Of a DNA stretch of 64,000 nt, positions 11,422-21,451 are shown piece after piece. A model generated the notes under the pieces. That model made no database searches. It saw nothing but the letters and a program-made list of their open reading frames with translations, and was not told the DNA's origin. Position 1 is the stretch's first letter, and each line of letters begins with the position of its first letter. Position numbers and translations under genes: made by a program. Where the stretch lies: the NCBI GenBank assembly GCA_949752745.1, contig OX457024.1, positions 47,992,490-48,056,489 of the forward strand. Reading direction: 5' to 3'. Origin of the DNA: Protula sp. h YS-2021. Lineage: Eukaryota; Annelida; Polychaeta; Sabellida; Serpulidae.

Positions 11422-12497
11422 GATGGTGCGTCCTGTACCAGCGGGTGGTGAGGCCTGTACTAGCGGGTGGTGTGGCCTGTACTAGCGGGTGGTGTGGCCT
11501 GTACCAGCGGGTGGTGTGGCCTGTACCAGCGGATGGTGTGGCCTGTACCAGCGGATGGCGTGGCCTGTTCCAGCGGGTGGGGTGGTCTGTACCAGCGGGT
11601 GATGTGGCCTGTACCAGGGATGGTGTGGCCTGTCTCACCGGATGGTGTGGCCTGTACCAGCCGGTTGTGTGGCGTGTACCAGCGGATGGTGTGGCTTGTA
11701 CCAACGGGTGGTGTGGCCTATACCAGCGGATCGTGTGGCACGTACCAGCGGGTGGTGTGGCCTGTAGAAGCCGGTGGTGTGGCCTGTACCAGCCGGTGGT
11801 GTGGCCTATACGAGCGGATGGTGTGGCCTGTACCAACGGGTGGTGTGGCCTGTACCAGCGGGTGGTATGGCCTGTACCATCGGGTGGTGTGGCGTGTACC
11901 AGCGGGTGGTGTGGCCTGTACCAGCGGGTGGTATGGCCTGTACCATCGGGTGGTGTGGCCTGTACCAGCGGATGGTGTGGCCTGTACCAGCGGATGGTGT
12001 GGCCTGTACCAGCGGGTGGGGTGGTCTGTACCAGCGGGTGATGTGGCCTGTACCAGGGATGGGATGGCCTGTCTCACCGGATGGTGTGGCCTGTACCAGC
12101 CGGTGGTGTGGCGTGTACCAGCGGATGGTGTGGCCTGTACCAACGGGTGGTGTGGCCTATACCAGCGGATGGTGTGGCATGTACCAGCGGGTGGTGTGGC
12201 CTGTACCAGCGGGTGGTGTGGCCTGTACCAGCGGGTGGTGTGGCCTGTACCAGCCGGTGGTGTGGCCTGTACCAGCCGGTGGTGTGGCCTATACGAGCGG
12301 ATGGTGTGGCCTGTACCAACGGGTGGTGTGGCCTGTACCAGCGGGTGGTATGGCCTGTACCATCGGGTGGTGTGGCGTGTACCAACGGGTGGTGTGGCCT
12401 GTACCAGCGGGTGGTATGACCTGTACCATCGGGTGGTGTGGCGTGTACCAGCGGGTGGTGTGGCCTTTACCAGTGGGTGGTGTGGCGTATACCAGCG
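11422..12497. repeat. 22-bp intronic satellite with a ~439-bp higher-order repeat
   Basis: The unit is TGTACCAGCGGGTGGTGTGG plus CC, about 49 copies. A variant block (GTGATGTGGCCTGTACCAGG, then a shortened unit and a CTCACCGG variant) occurs at 11601 and again at 12040, showing a larger duplication of about 439 bp. Since 22 is not a multiple of three, several frames stay open on both strands (up to 375 codons at 11467-12594). These are by-products. The array is interrupted at 12498 by a transposon and resumes at 15216. Confidence 0.92.
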
Positions 12498-15215
12498 CAG
12501 GGTTCATAGGCCACCTGGAAAACCTGGAATTTTTTCAATACCTGAAAAAATCATGGAAAAATCATGGAATTTAAAAAAAGGCCAAAAATCATAGAAAAAA
12601 TCATGGAAAACGAAAATGGGTAATTATGCTACAAATTTCTATGGACGGTCCGGAAGTGAACTTGAATTTTTTACAAACCTTGATTGAAAACCGAAATGAA
12701 GAAGACCCAACTATACCCGAAATATTAGATCTAGGTTCATGCAGTCTTCACATTGTACACGGAGCGTTTTCAGCGGGGTATGTAAAAATGTGGGTGGGAG
12801 CTAGACAAGCTGCTTCGATCATTGTTTTACCTGTTTGACAATGCCCCAGCTCGTCGAAGTGATTTCCAATCAGTTACCAAATCGTCTGATTTTCCCCTTC
12901 AGTTCTGCTCAACAAGATGGGTCGAAGATTTAAATGTTGCCGAAAGAGCGATATCGATATGGCCTAACATTGTGACCTACGTGAAACATGTCGAAAAGAT
13001 GCCATCTTCGCAAAAACCAAATATCCAGTCCTATCAGTGCGTTCGAGATGCCGTGTTGAAAGATCCTTTCATGGTTGCCAAACTACATGTTTTCGTCTCC
13101 ACTGCCAGGTTGTTTAAGCCATTTCTTGAGAAGTATCAGACCGACTGGCCCATGATGCCCTTCATCGCTAGCGACCTGGCATCAATGATTCTAAACTGCA
13201 TGCAAAGGGTTATCAAAGCTAACGTCTTGGATTCTGCCAACAGTGCCTCAAAGTTGGCTAAAATTGAAGTGAAAAAAGAAGAGAATCAAGTCCCAGCTAA
13301 ACAGGTAGAAATCGGCTTTGGTGCATCTGATGCCATTAAAAAAGCAAATCCCAAAGAATTATAAAAGTTGGAATTCTACAGTGCCTGTAAAAAGATGAAC
13401 ATGGCTCTCTTGACGAAACTGGTCGACAAGTCACCCTTGAAATACGTCTTTGGGAGAGGCCTCATTTGTTTCGATCCAAACTTTATGATAAATCACGAAA
13501 ATACGGCTGTAAGACATTGCAAAGACGTTCTAGTGTACCTCTGCCAGTGTTGGTGGCTCACCTATGGCGAGTGTGACACTGTTCACTTGGAATACAAACA
13601 CTTCCTGCAGAAACTGCAAAGAGACTATAAGCCACAATGTGAAGAATTCTATGAAAATGTCACCAGACTCGATGCCTTTCTCTTTGACCATCTGCGGATT
13701 CAGGATATGCCGGAATATTCTAATCTGACGAAAGTTATTCTAATGATTGTTTCACTTTCGCATGGCCAAGCGTCCGTCGAGAGAGGATTTAGTATAAATA
13801 AGGATCTGCTAGTTCCAAATTGCAAGACCAGCGACTGGTTTATAGTGAGTTGACTGCAAACGGGATAAAGAGTGTTGCCCAGTATCAAATCAAAGATGAA
13901 CTGCTAAAGTCATGCAGGTACGTTGTTATATAAGGCCCTTAAGTTTGTACAGGCATTTTATTTTCAATCGTTTTTTTTTTTTGTTATTTTTGGATACCAT
14001 ACGTAAAATTCGGAGGTGTTTCGAGTGTAATTATTTGTGTTGTTATTGCTGTATTGAATAGCGTCCTTTGTTAATTAAGTTAAATAGATAACTGCATCGC
14101 TTATTGTTTCAGTCAATCTTGGGGAAAATACCAACAACACTTGGAAGAGAGCAAGACAAAAGCCGATACGAGTGTCAAGAAAGACAGTAGCGCACAGCAG
14201 CGACAGCCGCAGAAGCGCCAATAAGCAATGGAATCAGCTGGGAGCAAAGATGGTGGCGTGAGAAAGAAGAAGAGGAAGTAGGTCAGAGAGATCAGAAGGC
14301 ACAGTTTTGTGGACAGTGTAATTTGTAGCAGTAGGAGTTGCATTTCATTTGACAATTCCAAAAGAAACTCAGCTTGATAATTTAAGCATCAAGACTCTTT
14401 CTTTTCATTGTAGATTTTATTAGCAATATTTGCGTTTGTTTTGTATTTCTTTCTTTAACAGATTTCTGTAAAAGGATCAGAATACTGGATGATCTGTTTT
14501 GCGTTTTTGAATTTTTGGGTATGAATCCAGAATAGTTTACTAAATCGATAAGATAAGGATAAGTTGAAGTATGTTTTCATTTTGCCTTTTGGATTTGAAA
14601 TTTGTCAGGATTTGTGGATAGTTCTATTTTCTATGACAGCATTGATTGTAATCTCAAAGTACTTGCAGCTGTTATGGTCTTGAGATTTATTTAATATTTT
14701 GTAGTGAAATTTTTATATTTTATTTGTAAATAACTCTTCGTTTTACTGCTCTTTACGATCAATTAACTAGGGTTTTTTCCTGATTTTCTTCAGATTACAG
14801 TATATTTGTTTTGTGAAATGTAGTAGCTAATTTTCCGGCTGCTTTTAATTAGTAAGTATGTCGTATTTTGTTGTAAGTTAAAGTTTTAGCTAAAGTACAT
14901 TAGACTGATGCCGTATATTACGTTTGAGGTTTTTTCATAGCATTATTGAAGTTTATTCATAAAAAGTGATCTCATTGCATTGTAAAATTTAAATGATCGA
15001 GGTTTGTATTTGAAAATGTCGAAATTTGTCAATTTAGTTATAGTTCTGTTACCATTTTGTGTTTTGCAGAATAAAAAATAGGTTAAAACTGTTTTTTCGC
15101 TCATTTTTATATATATATATATCCGTGAAAACCTCACAAAAACAATACCTGGAAAAAAATTTGAGATCCTGGAAAAATCATGGAATTTGATTTTGAAAAT
15201 CGACTATGAACCCTG
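12498..15215 (+). mobile_element. hAT-like DNA transposon inserted in the 22-bp satellite
   Basis: It has 12-bp perfect terminal inverted repeats: CAGGGTTCATAG at 12498-12509 and CTATGAACCCTG at 15204-15215. The satellite continues on both sides, with CAGCG duplicated at 12493-12497 and 15216-15220, consistent with a 5-bp target duplication. Subterminal repeats CCTGGAAAA, CATGGAAAA and CATGGAATTT occur near both ends and are likely transposase-binding sites. The 2718-bp element carries a broken transposase-like gene. A 5-bp duplication fits the hAT lineages with 5-bp sites rather than the more common 8-bp ones. Confidence 0.88.
12626..14224 (+). pseudogene. hAT-type transposase-like gene, N-terminally deleted, with frameshifts, one stop and a 3' intron
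   Basis: Pieces in order: 12626-12795 (MDGPEVNLNFLQTLI to GSCSLHIVHGAFSAGY); a frame change; then 12822-13850 with LFDNAPARRSDF, FCSTRWVEDL, KYQTDWPMMPFIA and, near the end, LSHGQASVERGFSINK. The last motif is typical of the C-terminal hAT dimerisation region of a widespread family of hAT-like proteins. An in-frame TAA at 13362-13364 splits the main frame. A second frameshift near 13820-13850 shifts to QRLVYSELTANGIKSV. A spliced tail then fits: donor CATGCAG|GTACGT at 13918, acceptor TTGTTTCAG at 14112, then QSWGKYQQHLEESKTKADT to a stop at 14222-14224. The usual N-terminal BED-type finger is missing. The copy cannot be active. Confidence 0.82.
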
Positions 15216-15242
15216 CAGCGGGTGGCGTGGCCTGTACCACAC
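15216..15242. repeat. Residual 22-bp satellite beyond the hAT element
   Basis: CAGCGGGTGGCGTGGCCTG continues the array broken at 12497, for about one unit. Confidence 0.85.
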
Positions 15243-15394
15243 AAGCAGGCTGGTGGTGATCTTATCAAATTGATTGCAATTCTGTATCTCCACAAACTGT
15301 ATTTCCTTCAGAGCGACGCAGTATTATATGAAGTTACATTATTTGTTTTACGGGAGATTACGTCCTAGTCCTCCTTCGAACAAGTTGGCTTAGG

Positions 15395-15480
15395 GCCCTG
15401 TTGTCCTACGATCTCGAATTTTACATTTGTAGTTGTCCTACGATTTTGTATTCCCGTTTGGGCTACGATTTTGCAGGTCC
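15395..15480 (-). repeat. Degenerate inverted copies of the 41-bp unit
   Basis: TTGTCCTACGATTTTGTATTC and related words occur two to three times. They are the reverse complement of the unit in the array at 15945-16330, about 470 bases before that array. Confidence 0.6.
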
Positions 15481-15944
15481 GCGTTAAAAGACGTTTGAAA
15501 TTAAATACATTTTCCTTACTTAAGACTCTTCCATGGCCTCTGTACAGTTTTGTGATGTTTTGTTTTCAATCAAAAGGTATTTGATCGTATTTGTGATTGA
15601 TTGTGATTGTAAGGCAGTTGATCTAATGGCAGTTGACGTTTATACTTCATGAATACATTCACTTGCGAATCCTTATTGGATTTCAGCCGAAAATCGCTAC
15701 TGAGATGTAACTGCAATTATGATAGTTCCGTGCGTAATGGCAGTTCCTATGTCTTTACACTTTTTTCTACCATTGTACTCTGAACTCCCCCCCCCCGCTC
15801 CTCCCTCCCCCCCCCCAATGGAAATTTTGACATGGATTATGAAACATCTAAGCGCTAGATGGCTTTAATTTCCATCGGCGTTCCAAAAGGGAGGAAGGGG
15901 TCATTTACGACGACTTCAAGCGCGTGAGAAATCGAACCACAACT

Positions 15945-16330
15945 GGGAATATCCAATCGTAGGACAGCCGGTCCGTATACCAACTAGGAATGGAAAATCG
16001 TAGGGCAGCTGTGTCGCAGGACAACTGGGAATACAAAATCGTAGGGCAGCTGTGTCGCAGGACAACTGGGAATACAAAATCGTAGGGCAGCTGCGTCGCA
16101 GGACAACTGGGAATACAAAATCGTAGGGCAGCTGTGTCGCAGGACAACTGGGAAAACAAAATCGTAGGGCAGCTGTGTCGCAGGACAACTGGGAATGCAA
16201 AATCGTAGGGCAACTGTATCGTAGGACAACTGGGAATGCAAAATCGTGGGGCAACTGTATCGTAGGACAACTGGGAATACAAAATCGGAAATCGTACGAC
16301 AGCTGAGCCGTAGGCCGTCGGACAACTGGG
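15945..16330. repeat. 41-bp minisatellite, ~9 copies
   Basis: The unit is GTAGGGCAGCTGTGTCGCAGG, then ACAACTGGGAATACAAAATC. Starts at 16000, 16041 and 16082 give an exact 41-bp period, and the last units are more diverged. Overlapping minus-strand frames of 145-165 codons are repeat artefacts. The array runs straight into a Tc1 transposase fragment. Confidence 0.92.
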
Positions 16331-16535
16331 AAGTGACAACACCTGACCAGGATCGCCACATTAGACTTCTGCATCTCAGAAACCGCTTCAGGCCGGCCAC
16401 TCGGACTGCACACGAGACTCCAGGAAGGAACAACCCACGCATTAGTGCATCCACAGTTAGGCGCCGGCTGTGCGATTTTGGGCTACGAAGCGGTACAATG
16501 CTGACGCAAATAAGACGCCGTAATCGACTCCAGTG
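16331..16535 (+). pseudogene. Tc1-like transposase fragment (post-HTH region), plus strand
   Basis: From 16333 the frame reads VTTPDQDRHIRLLHLRNRF, then HETPGRNNPRISASTVRRRL, then CDFGLRS, then RRRNRLQWS. This is the segment between the N-terminal paired-like domain and the catalytic domain of Tc1 transposases. None of the DDE catalytic region is present. It stops at a head-to-head junction near 16531-16540 with the N-terminal part on the other strand. Confidence 0.8.
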
Positions 16536-16717
16536 GTCACTCTTTTCTTCCCTGGGCGTGGCCTATCATCGACGGAACCCGTTTGATTGTAGCGCTCGAC
16601 TAGTTTTCGAATAGTTGTTCGACTGCAGCCAAAATGACGCCCTACCTCGCTGTAATTCGTGTTCGCTTGCGTCATGCCGAGCGCAATCAAGCGTTCTTCC
16701 CGCGATAAACGCGGCAT
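16536..16717 (-). pseudogene. Tc1-like transposase N-terminus (HTH), inverted relative to its own downstream part
   Basis: On the minus strand from 16717 the frame reads MPRLSREERLIALGM, then FGCSRTTIRKLVERYNQTG, then DRPRPGKKRVTT. This is the N-terminal helix-turn-helix with the basic GKKRVTT linker. In an intact Tc1 protein this linker is followed directly by PDQDRHI, which here lies on the plus strand ending at the same point. So one copy, or two, broke and rejoined head to head. Confidence 0.8.
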
Positions 16718-16719
16718 AG

Positions 16720-17560
16720 CTAACTGTTTTTAAGTATCTCAATCTTGATTCGTGTTATCCGTTCAAACCGCCTTCCATTGAAACCAAAATACTGAGTATT
16801 GCCTAAACTTTCGAGTAGCAGATGACCAAAAACTGTTTTTGGTCGAAAGTCGGCCGATCGAGTCATCCATGCGTGGCACTGATTGGCAATATTATACAGC
16901 AGTTTAGAACCTAGTACAAAATACTTAGGCATTGTTTACTATACATGACATAAAGAAAATTGTAAAATATACCAAATTTTTTACCCGGAACTTTTCATTG
17001 ACGCTTAGTATAGCTTCCCAAAAATCTCTATAAATGTCGCGATCTTCATGTTCGACGAAGTGTCGCTCAACCAAATGTCTTTAGGAAATTGGGAGATTTG
17101 AAACGGCGGAGTAAAAGGTGGTTTATATTGTTTCTGTTGACATATTAAATGAATTACCCAACAAAGAAGTGACAGATACAATGTCATTGCAATACCGTGA
17201 AGATTGTGTTCGTTTGTAAGGAGGTAAACATTCGCCTATGCCTGCCTAGTGTGATGACTAACGCCCACTGTTGTCGTCACAGCTACACTGGGGTCACTCA
17301 AAGAAAAAAAAAAAAAAAAAACTATAAAAAGAGAAAAAGAAACAAGTTTGAGATTAGGGAATGATGGAGTAACTGGTTGGTTCAAATGTCGACATTCCTA
17401 TCTGATGTTTTACGGTACCCTCAGGGATAAATTACAACACCAAGTCTGTCTGAACACACGGCTCCTGCCGACACCTCTTTTTCACTGTAAGACAGCAACA
17501 GTGTGGAATTTATCCCAACCTTTCAATTATTCATACCTGATATTGTGTTACATTTGTCAG
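16720..17560. other. Intron sequence before exon d, nothing recognised
   Basis: Two minus-strand frames of 60-70 codons show no motif. An A-run lies at 17302-17322. Confidence 0.3.
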
Positions 17561-17653
17561 GTCTTACACGACGTCATTGTGACGAATCTGGGAGTGCATT
17601 ATAGCAGTGCTGTGAACAGAGTGCGCGTGTCCTTGCAGGAAGCCAAGAGTGAG
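17561..17653 (+). CDS. B3GALNT2: B3GALNT2-like exon d
   Basis: The acceptor is ATTTGTCAG at 17560 and the donor is GAG|GTAAGG at 17654; both ends are phase 0. The exon reads VLHDVIVTNLGVHYSSAVNR, then VRVSLQEAKSE. It continues directly from ...QFK of exon c, and the family protein has the same order (F-R/K-V-L, then IVIT-S/N-LGV-Y, then a V-K/R-L-x-Q-AE stretch). The 6.7-kb intron before it carries the satellites and transposons of 11.4-16.7 kb. Confidence 0.82.
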
Positions 17654-17840
17654 GTAAGGAACTAACTGCGGTGTGACACATTTTGCTGGTTGGCCGAACG
17701 TCAAATCGCTTGCGATTCTCATGTTAACACTTTATGTTTGTATACTTTCTGTTACTTATAGAACTAGTTGTTCTTCTCCAGTTTTCAAATCTTAGCTGAG
17801 TTTGACACGCTAGGAACCAGTTTGAAGGCTTATAATTGTG

Positions 17841-18451
17841 TAGAGTAAGGTGGGGCAAGAGGCCCCCCCCCTTAAGCGCGATTTGCTATAAAATTTTATT
17901 GAGTTGAGATATGTTCCTTAGCTTTTGGTTGGTGTTCAACCTCAAATCCCTCTACCTCCACAGTAGTGAATCAGTTATTAAAACTTCTTACTTTTCATGA
18001 AAAACTGAATAAAAAAATTGGCCCTTAGTGGGCCTTTTGCCGCATACCTGCGGCAAAAAGCCCACGGGTGCCCCCCCCCCCCCCCCGAAGGATACAGTGT
18101 GAATATCATCTCAAAAAATTACTATCGCCTATCATCGGTTACACTCTGTTATGTTTTTAGAAACAGCAAGTCCACTTATTAATTTCATGATATTACCCTA
18201 AAATCTGTAACCTATAAAAACTTCTATGGCTTCCCAAAAAATTCTGATTCTTATGAAATTGACCCCCTAAAGTAAAATAATGTTTTTACTTGCAACATTG
18301 TGCCACTGTTGTGGTTTTATTTAGATTACATGTGCTTTCGTCATGTGGCGCTTCGATCAGTTTTGATTTTGAGTGAAAAAAGTAACGCATTTCAAAATAA
18401 CGTTGAGTGGGCCTTTAACCCCGCATGGGCGTCTTGCCCCACCTTACTCTA
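17841..18451. mobile_element. MITE with 20-bp terminal inverted repeats (TA-flanked)
   Basis: The left end TAGAGTAAGGTGGGGCAAGA is at 17841-17860, and its exact reverse complement is at 18432-18451. The outer TA on each side may be the target duplication of a Tc1/mariner-type element. Inside are C-runs, the words TGCGGCAAAAAGCCCAC and GTGGGCCTTTTGCCGC, and no transposase. It lies in the intron between exons d and e. Confidence 0.85.
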
Positions 18452-18496
18452 ATGATCGTTGCAGTTCAAAACTTTATTGGTTTGCAAAGTTGCGTT

Positions 18497-18695
18497 CGAC
18501 GACAGCACGTCTAGCGACAGTACGTCCAACGACAGTACTTACAACGACAGTACGTCCAACGATAGTACGTCCAACGATAGCATTTCCAACGGTAGTTCGT
18601 CCGACGACAGTACTTACGACGACAGTGCGTCCGACGACAGTATGTCCGAGGACAGTACATCCGATAACAGTGCGTCCAACGACTATAATTCCCAG
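18497..18695. repeat. 15-bp minisatellite
   Basis: About 13 copies of ACGTCCAACGACAGT with variants (ACTTACGACGACAGT and others). As 15 is a multiple of three, both strands have open frames here. No start context or splice logic suggests a gene. Confidence 0.88.
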
Positions 18696-18699
18696 AAAA

Positions 18700-20121
18700 A
18701 AAAATACAAAATTTAATGTTAGTCCGATTAACTTTGTAACCTGTGTGAAGTGAATTCAAAAAAATACAACAACAAGGCATTTATGCCAGATTGTATTCGT
18801 TGATGCTGTCACCAGTAACATTCAAACGGACTCTCTTTATTTATTATTTTTTATAGCTACAGTAGTGTGGAAACATTTTAAGTTGTTTTCAGTCCGAATT
18901 TTTACCAACCACTAACCACCGCGATGGGTCTTTCAATTCGGGAGGTAAAAATATCCGTGTGCGTAACGGAGTGTATATGTGAACACTTGAGACTATTTCT
19001 CCGGGACTTTTGATCAGAATGGGTGGAACTCTGGTTTGAAGGTGCCTAGTGTTGTTTTCCAAGTGAATTTTGAACTGTTGAATTTTATTAAAAAGGTCAG
19101 TATAGACTCAGCCCGAGATTAAGGGGAGCGTTTGAAGTGGAAAAGGCAGCAAAGGAATCATTTTCAGTGTAGTTACCTTAGAATCTTTTAGATCGCACGT
19201 CCGGACAATTCCCCATGAGCAAAATACATATGATCAATGCGGTCTGTTGCTTCATCGCCGTTTGAAAGGAACTTTGCACGAGGCACAATATCAGCTCGGC
19301 CCAAGGTCCTTTGGCAGTGAACATTAAGCCAAAAGGCTTTCTCAGGCAAAACACAAACTGGACAGGTGGAAAGATTATGACATAAAGTGTCAGAATTTCG
19401 CTAACACGTATTTATAATCCTGGTGGAAAAAGTCAAGGCGTGGTTTTGACCCGTTTTTTTTTTTTTTTTTTTGGTAGCAAACATTCTGGTCATGGGGACA
19501 GTATTGGGCCAATCAGGGTAGAGTCGGAATTTATTAGTGCTACGGTGATCTCTTGTAACACACGAGTGTTGAGCTTGGCTAATCATTGGTCCTGAACTAG
19601 ATGCAATGCAAACTTACTTTCTGTCACGATGAAGCTTCATGTCCAATATACACTAGTGTTCACACGCTATGCGAATTAAGCAGTGGGAAGCCGTTGGAAC
19701 AACGTTGTGATTTCCTGGTTTTAAGGTGGAGAGGGGGGATTTGAGGAGTGGGGGGAGGGGTGGGTGAATTGGAGGTTTTAAGGTCTGGTTAAACATGAAG
19801 AGAAATTCATGTCGCTACTTCATCCCCTATCACTGGTTTCCCCCCCCCCCCCCATCTTCTTGCCCCACTCGCTGTCTACCGGCAACCTTCACCAACTTCT
19901 TACACTCCGCTCCGAATCCACTCAAACCCCAGCTCAGCTACGATCCCTTTGTGACACTCACCCGGGGTCACCAAATTCATCAAAAGACTTAACAGCCCTC
20001 CAGAGACCCGTTATTAATGTCACCTGGAAATCAAATTAATGTATAGCGAACTTACGACGTTTAACTGGCAGCAGTGGCCCAGGACATTGTTGTGTATACT
20101 GTGGTAACCGCCTGCTTTCAG
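18700..20121. other. Intron sequence before exon e, nothing recognised
   Basis: Contains a T-run at 19456-19472 and a C-run near 19843-19853. No family motif. Confidence 0.3.
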
Positions 20122-20217
20122 AGAGAAATCACAAGTGCTGATTTTACCACGGCTGCTCCAGGAACGCAAAGCGGAGACTTTTACTACAAAAACGTCACTG
20201 CTTATGTCCTTCCAAAG
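20122..20217 (+). CDS. B3GALNT2: B3GALNT2-like exon e
   Basis: The acceptor is CTGCTTTCAG at 20121 and the donor is AAG|GTAAAG at 20218; both are phase 0. The exon reads REITSADFTTAAPGTQSGD, then FYYKNVTAYVLPK. Known B3GALNT2 proteins have an equivalent stretch after the LxQAE region, with F at the same place, then a K/N-L/F-W/Y-YK core and ending F-I/V-LP. The match is weaker than for exons b and d, but phase, order and splice sites agree. It contains an N-V-T sequon. Confidence 0.7.
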
Positions 20218-20727
20218 GTAAAGTCATCCAAAAAAAGGAACACTTGAAAACGTTCCATTTTGTAACTGGTGAAAATGATAAAATGTTTTTTTTTTTTAGA
20301 AATTAATACGGATAGGCTAAAAATAACTGAAAAAATTGGTTGAGTTTGTCATTTTTTGGTGTAGTTTCATGTTACATATGTGGGCGTGCGGGCGCCGAGC
20401 TCTGTATTCCGGTTTGGGGACAATTGGTCGTTTGATTTTATTCAGTCCTGTCATTATCTGATCAAGGGGAGACGGTTGTTCCCATATGACCAAACAACGT
20501 TTGAACACTATGAGACGCCGAAAGGGTCCCGAAGTTATTTGTATTAATTTGTTATGGCAATAATTGGCTAGCTTTCTGATGCAGCTGCTTGGTGAAGTAC
20601 ATGCAGTCCATGGCTAGGATGTTAGCCGTCTTAAAATATGGAATAAAACTTCCCTCTCCCTGTATAAGCCGCCCAAAATAATAAAATGTAAATGTGTATC
20701 TATGACTTTTGTTTACCAACCAAGCAG

Positions 20728-20840
20728 ATTGTATCCCTGGAGTCTGGATTTGCGGCTTCGTGCCTGGTTTATTTTATGATCATTAAGGCACCGCGGGTGG
20801 ATCCAGTCACGGCGGACACAGACCTCTGTTTACCGGGCGT
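20728..20840 (+). CDS. Possible further B3GALNT2-like exon (uncertain)
   Basis: An AG acceptor (CCAAGCAG at 20727) opens a phase-0 frame, IVSLESGFAASCLVYFMII, then APRVDPVTADTD. After exon e the family expects a short G-F-x-G-T/S-x-V-W pattern, then a V-T/D stretch. GFAASCLV followed by RVDPVTAD could be that, and third codon positions are GC-rich. No convincing donor is visible, and the frame runs on to a stop at 20914-20916. It could equally be chance. Confidence 0.3.
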
Positions 20841-20844
20841 TTCA

Positions 20845-21430
20845 CCCACGGGATTTTCCCAGTGTCTTAAGTATTACAAAAAATACCATTGGTGCACAGT
20901 CCACTCCGGCTTATAACCTGCACGTGATAACTCGCATGGGCTTTACTTGTGAAATTCACAGTCACGGGGTTTAGTCCGGGAATTACATTATATAATACCG
21001 ATGACTTTCTACATTATGAACGAGTATTTTACGATACTGTTGGCCTTTTTAGCACGACCGGGAGATAAACAACCTGTATAATTTTTATTTTCTTGGAAAG
21101 AGAAAAACATCTTAAGGTAAGTTCAATTTTAAATTTCTGTCACCTTTTTTTCTTGTTTTTTTTTTTTTTTTTTTTTTTTGGAAGATCCGAGGACTGATGA
21201 CCTAGCTCCTTCACGAACAGTTCTAATGTCTAAAATTTTTGTTTTTATTTTATTGATGACTGCCAGCACACTGGAAGGAAATGGAGTGAATTCCTTGTTT
21301 TGTGGTTTAATTAACTCTAAGTCAAAACGCACGGTGGGACCAATTTTGGGGCCGCCATTTTAGTTAGCGATGTTAGCTGTGTTTTACGTGACATTTAATT
21401 AGTGGTGTGTTCAACATTGGCTTCGTACAC
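20845..21430. other. Nothing recognised; T-run at 21155-21179
   Basis: I looked for later GT31 exons (the acidic metal-binding motif and the C-terminal Cys-rich end) and found none. Confidence 0.3.
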
Positions 21431-21451
21431 TCCCTTTGCATTGCGCTCGGT

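Noticed and set aside
11417..12594. Multiple frames up to 375 codons in the 22-bp array
   Set aside because: Open in several frames on both strands because the unit lacks stops; interrupted by a transposon; intronic.
15945..16330. CRISPR-like array (41-bp regular repeats)
   Set aside because: Units are contiguous with no unique spacers, in a eukaryotic intron; it is a minisatellite.
20728..20916. Whole frame as a confirmed GT31 exon
   Set aside because: The acceptor fits and part of the sequence is suggestive, but there is no clear donor and only weak residue agreement; listed at low confidence only.
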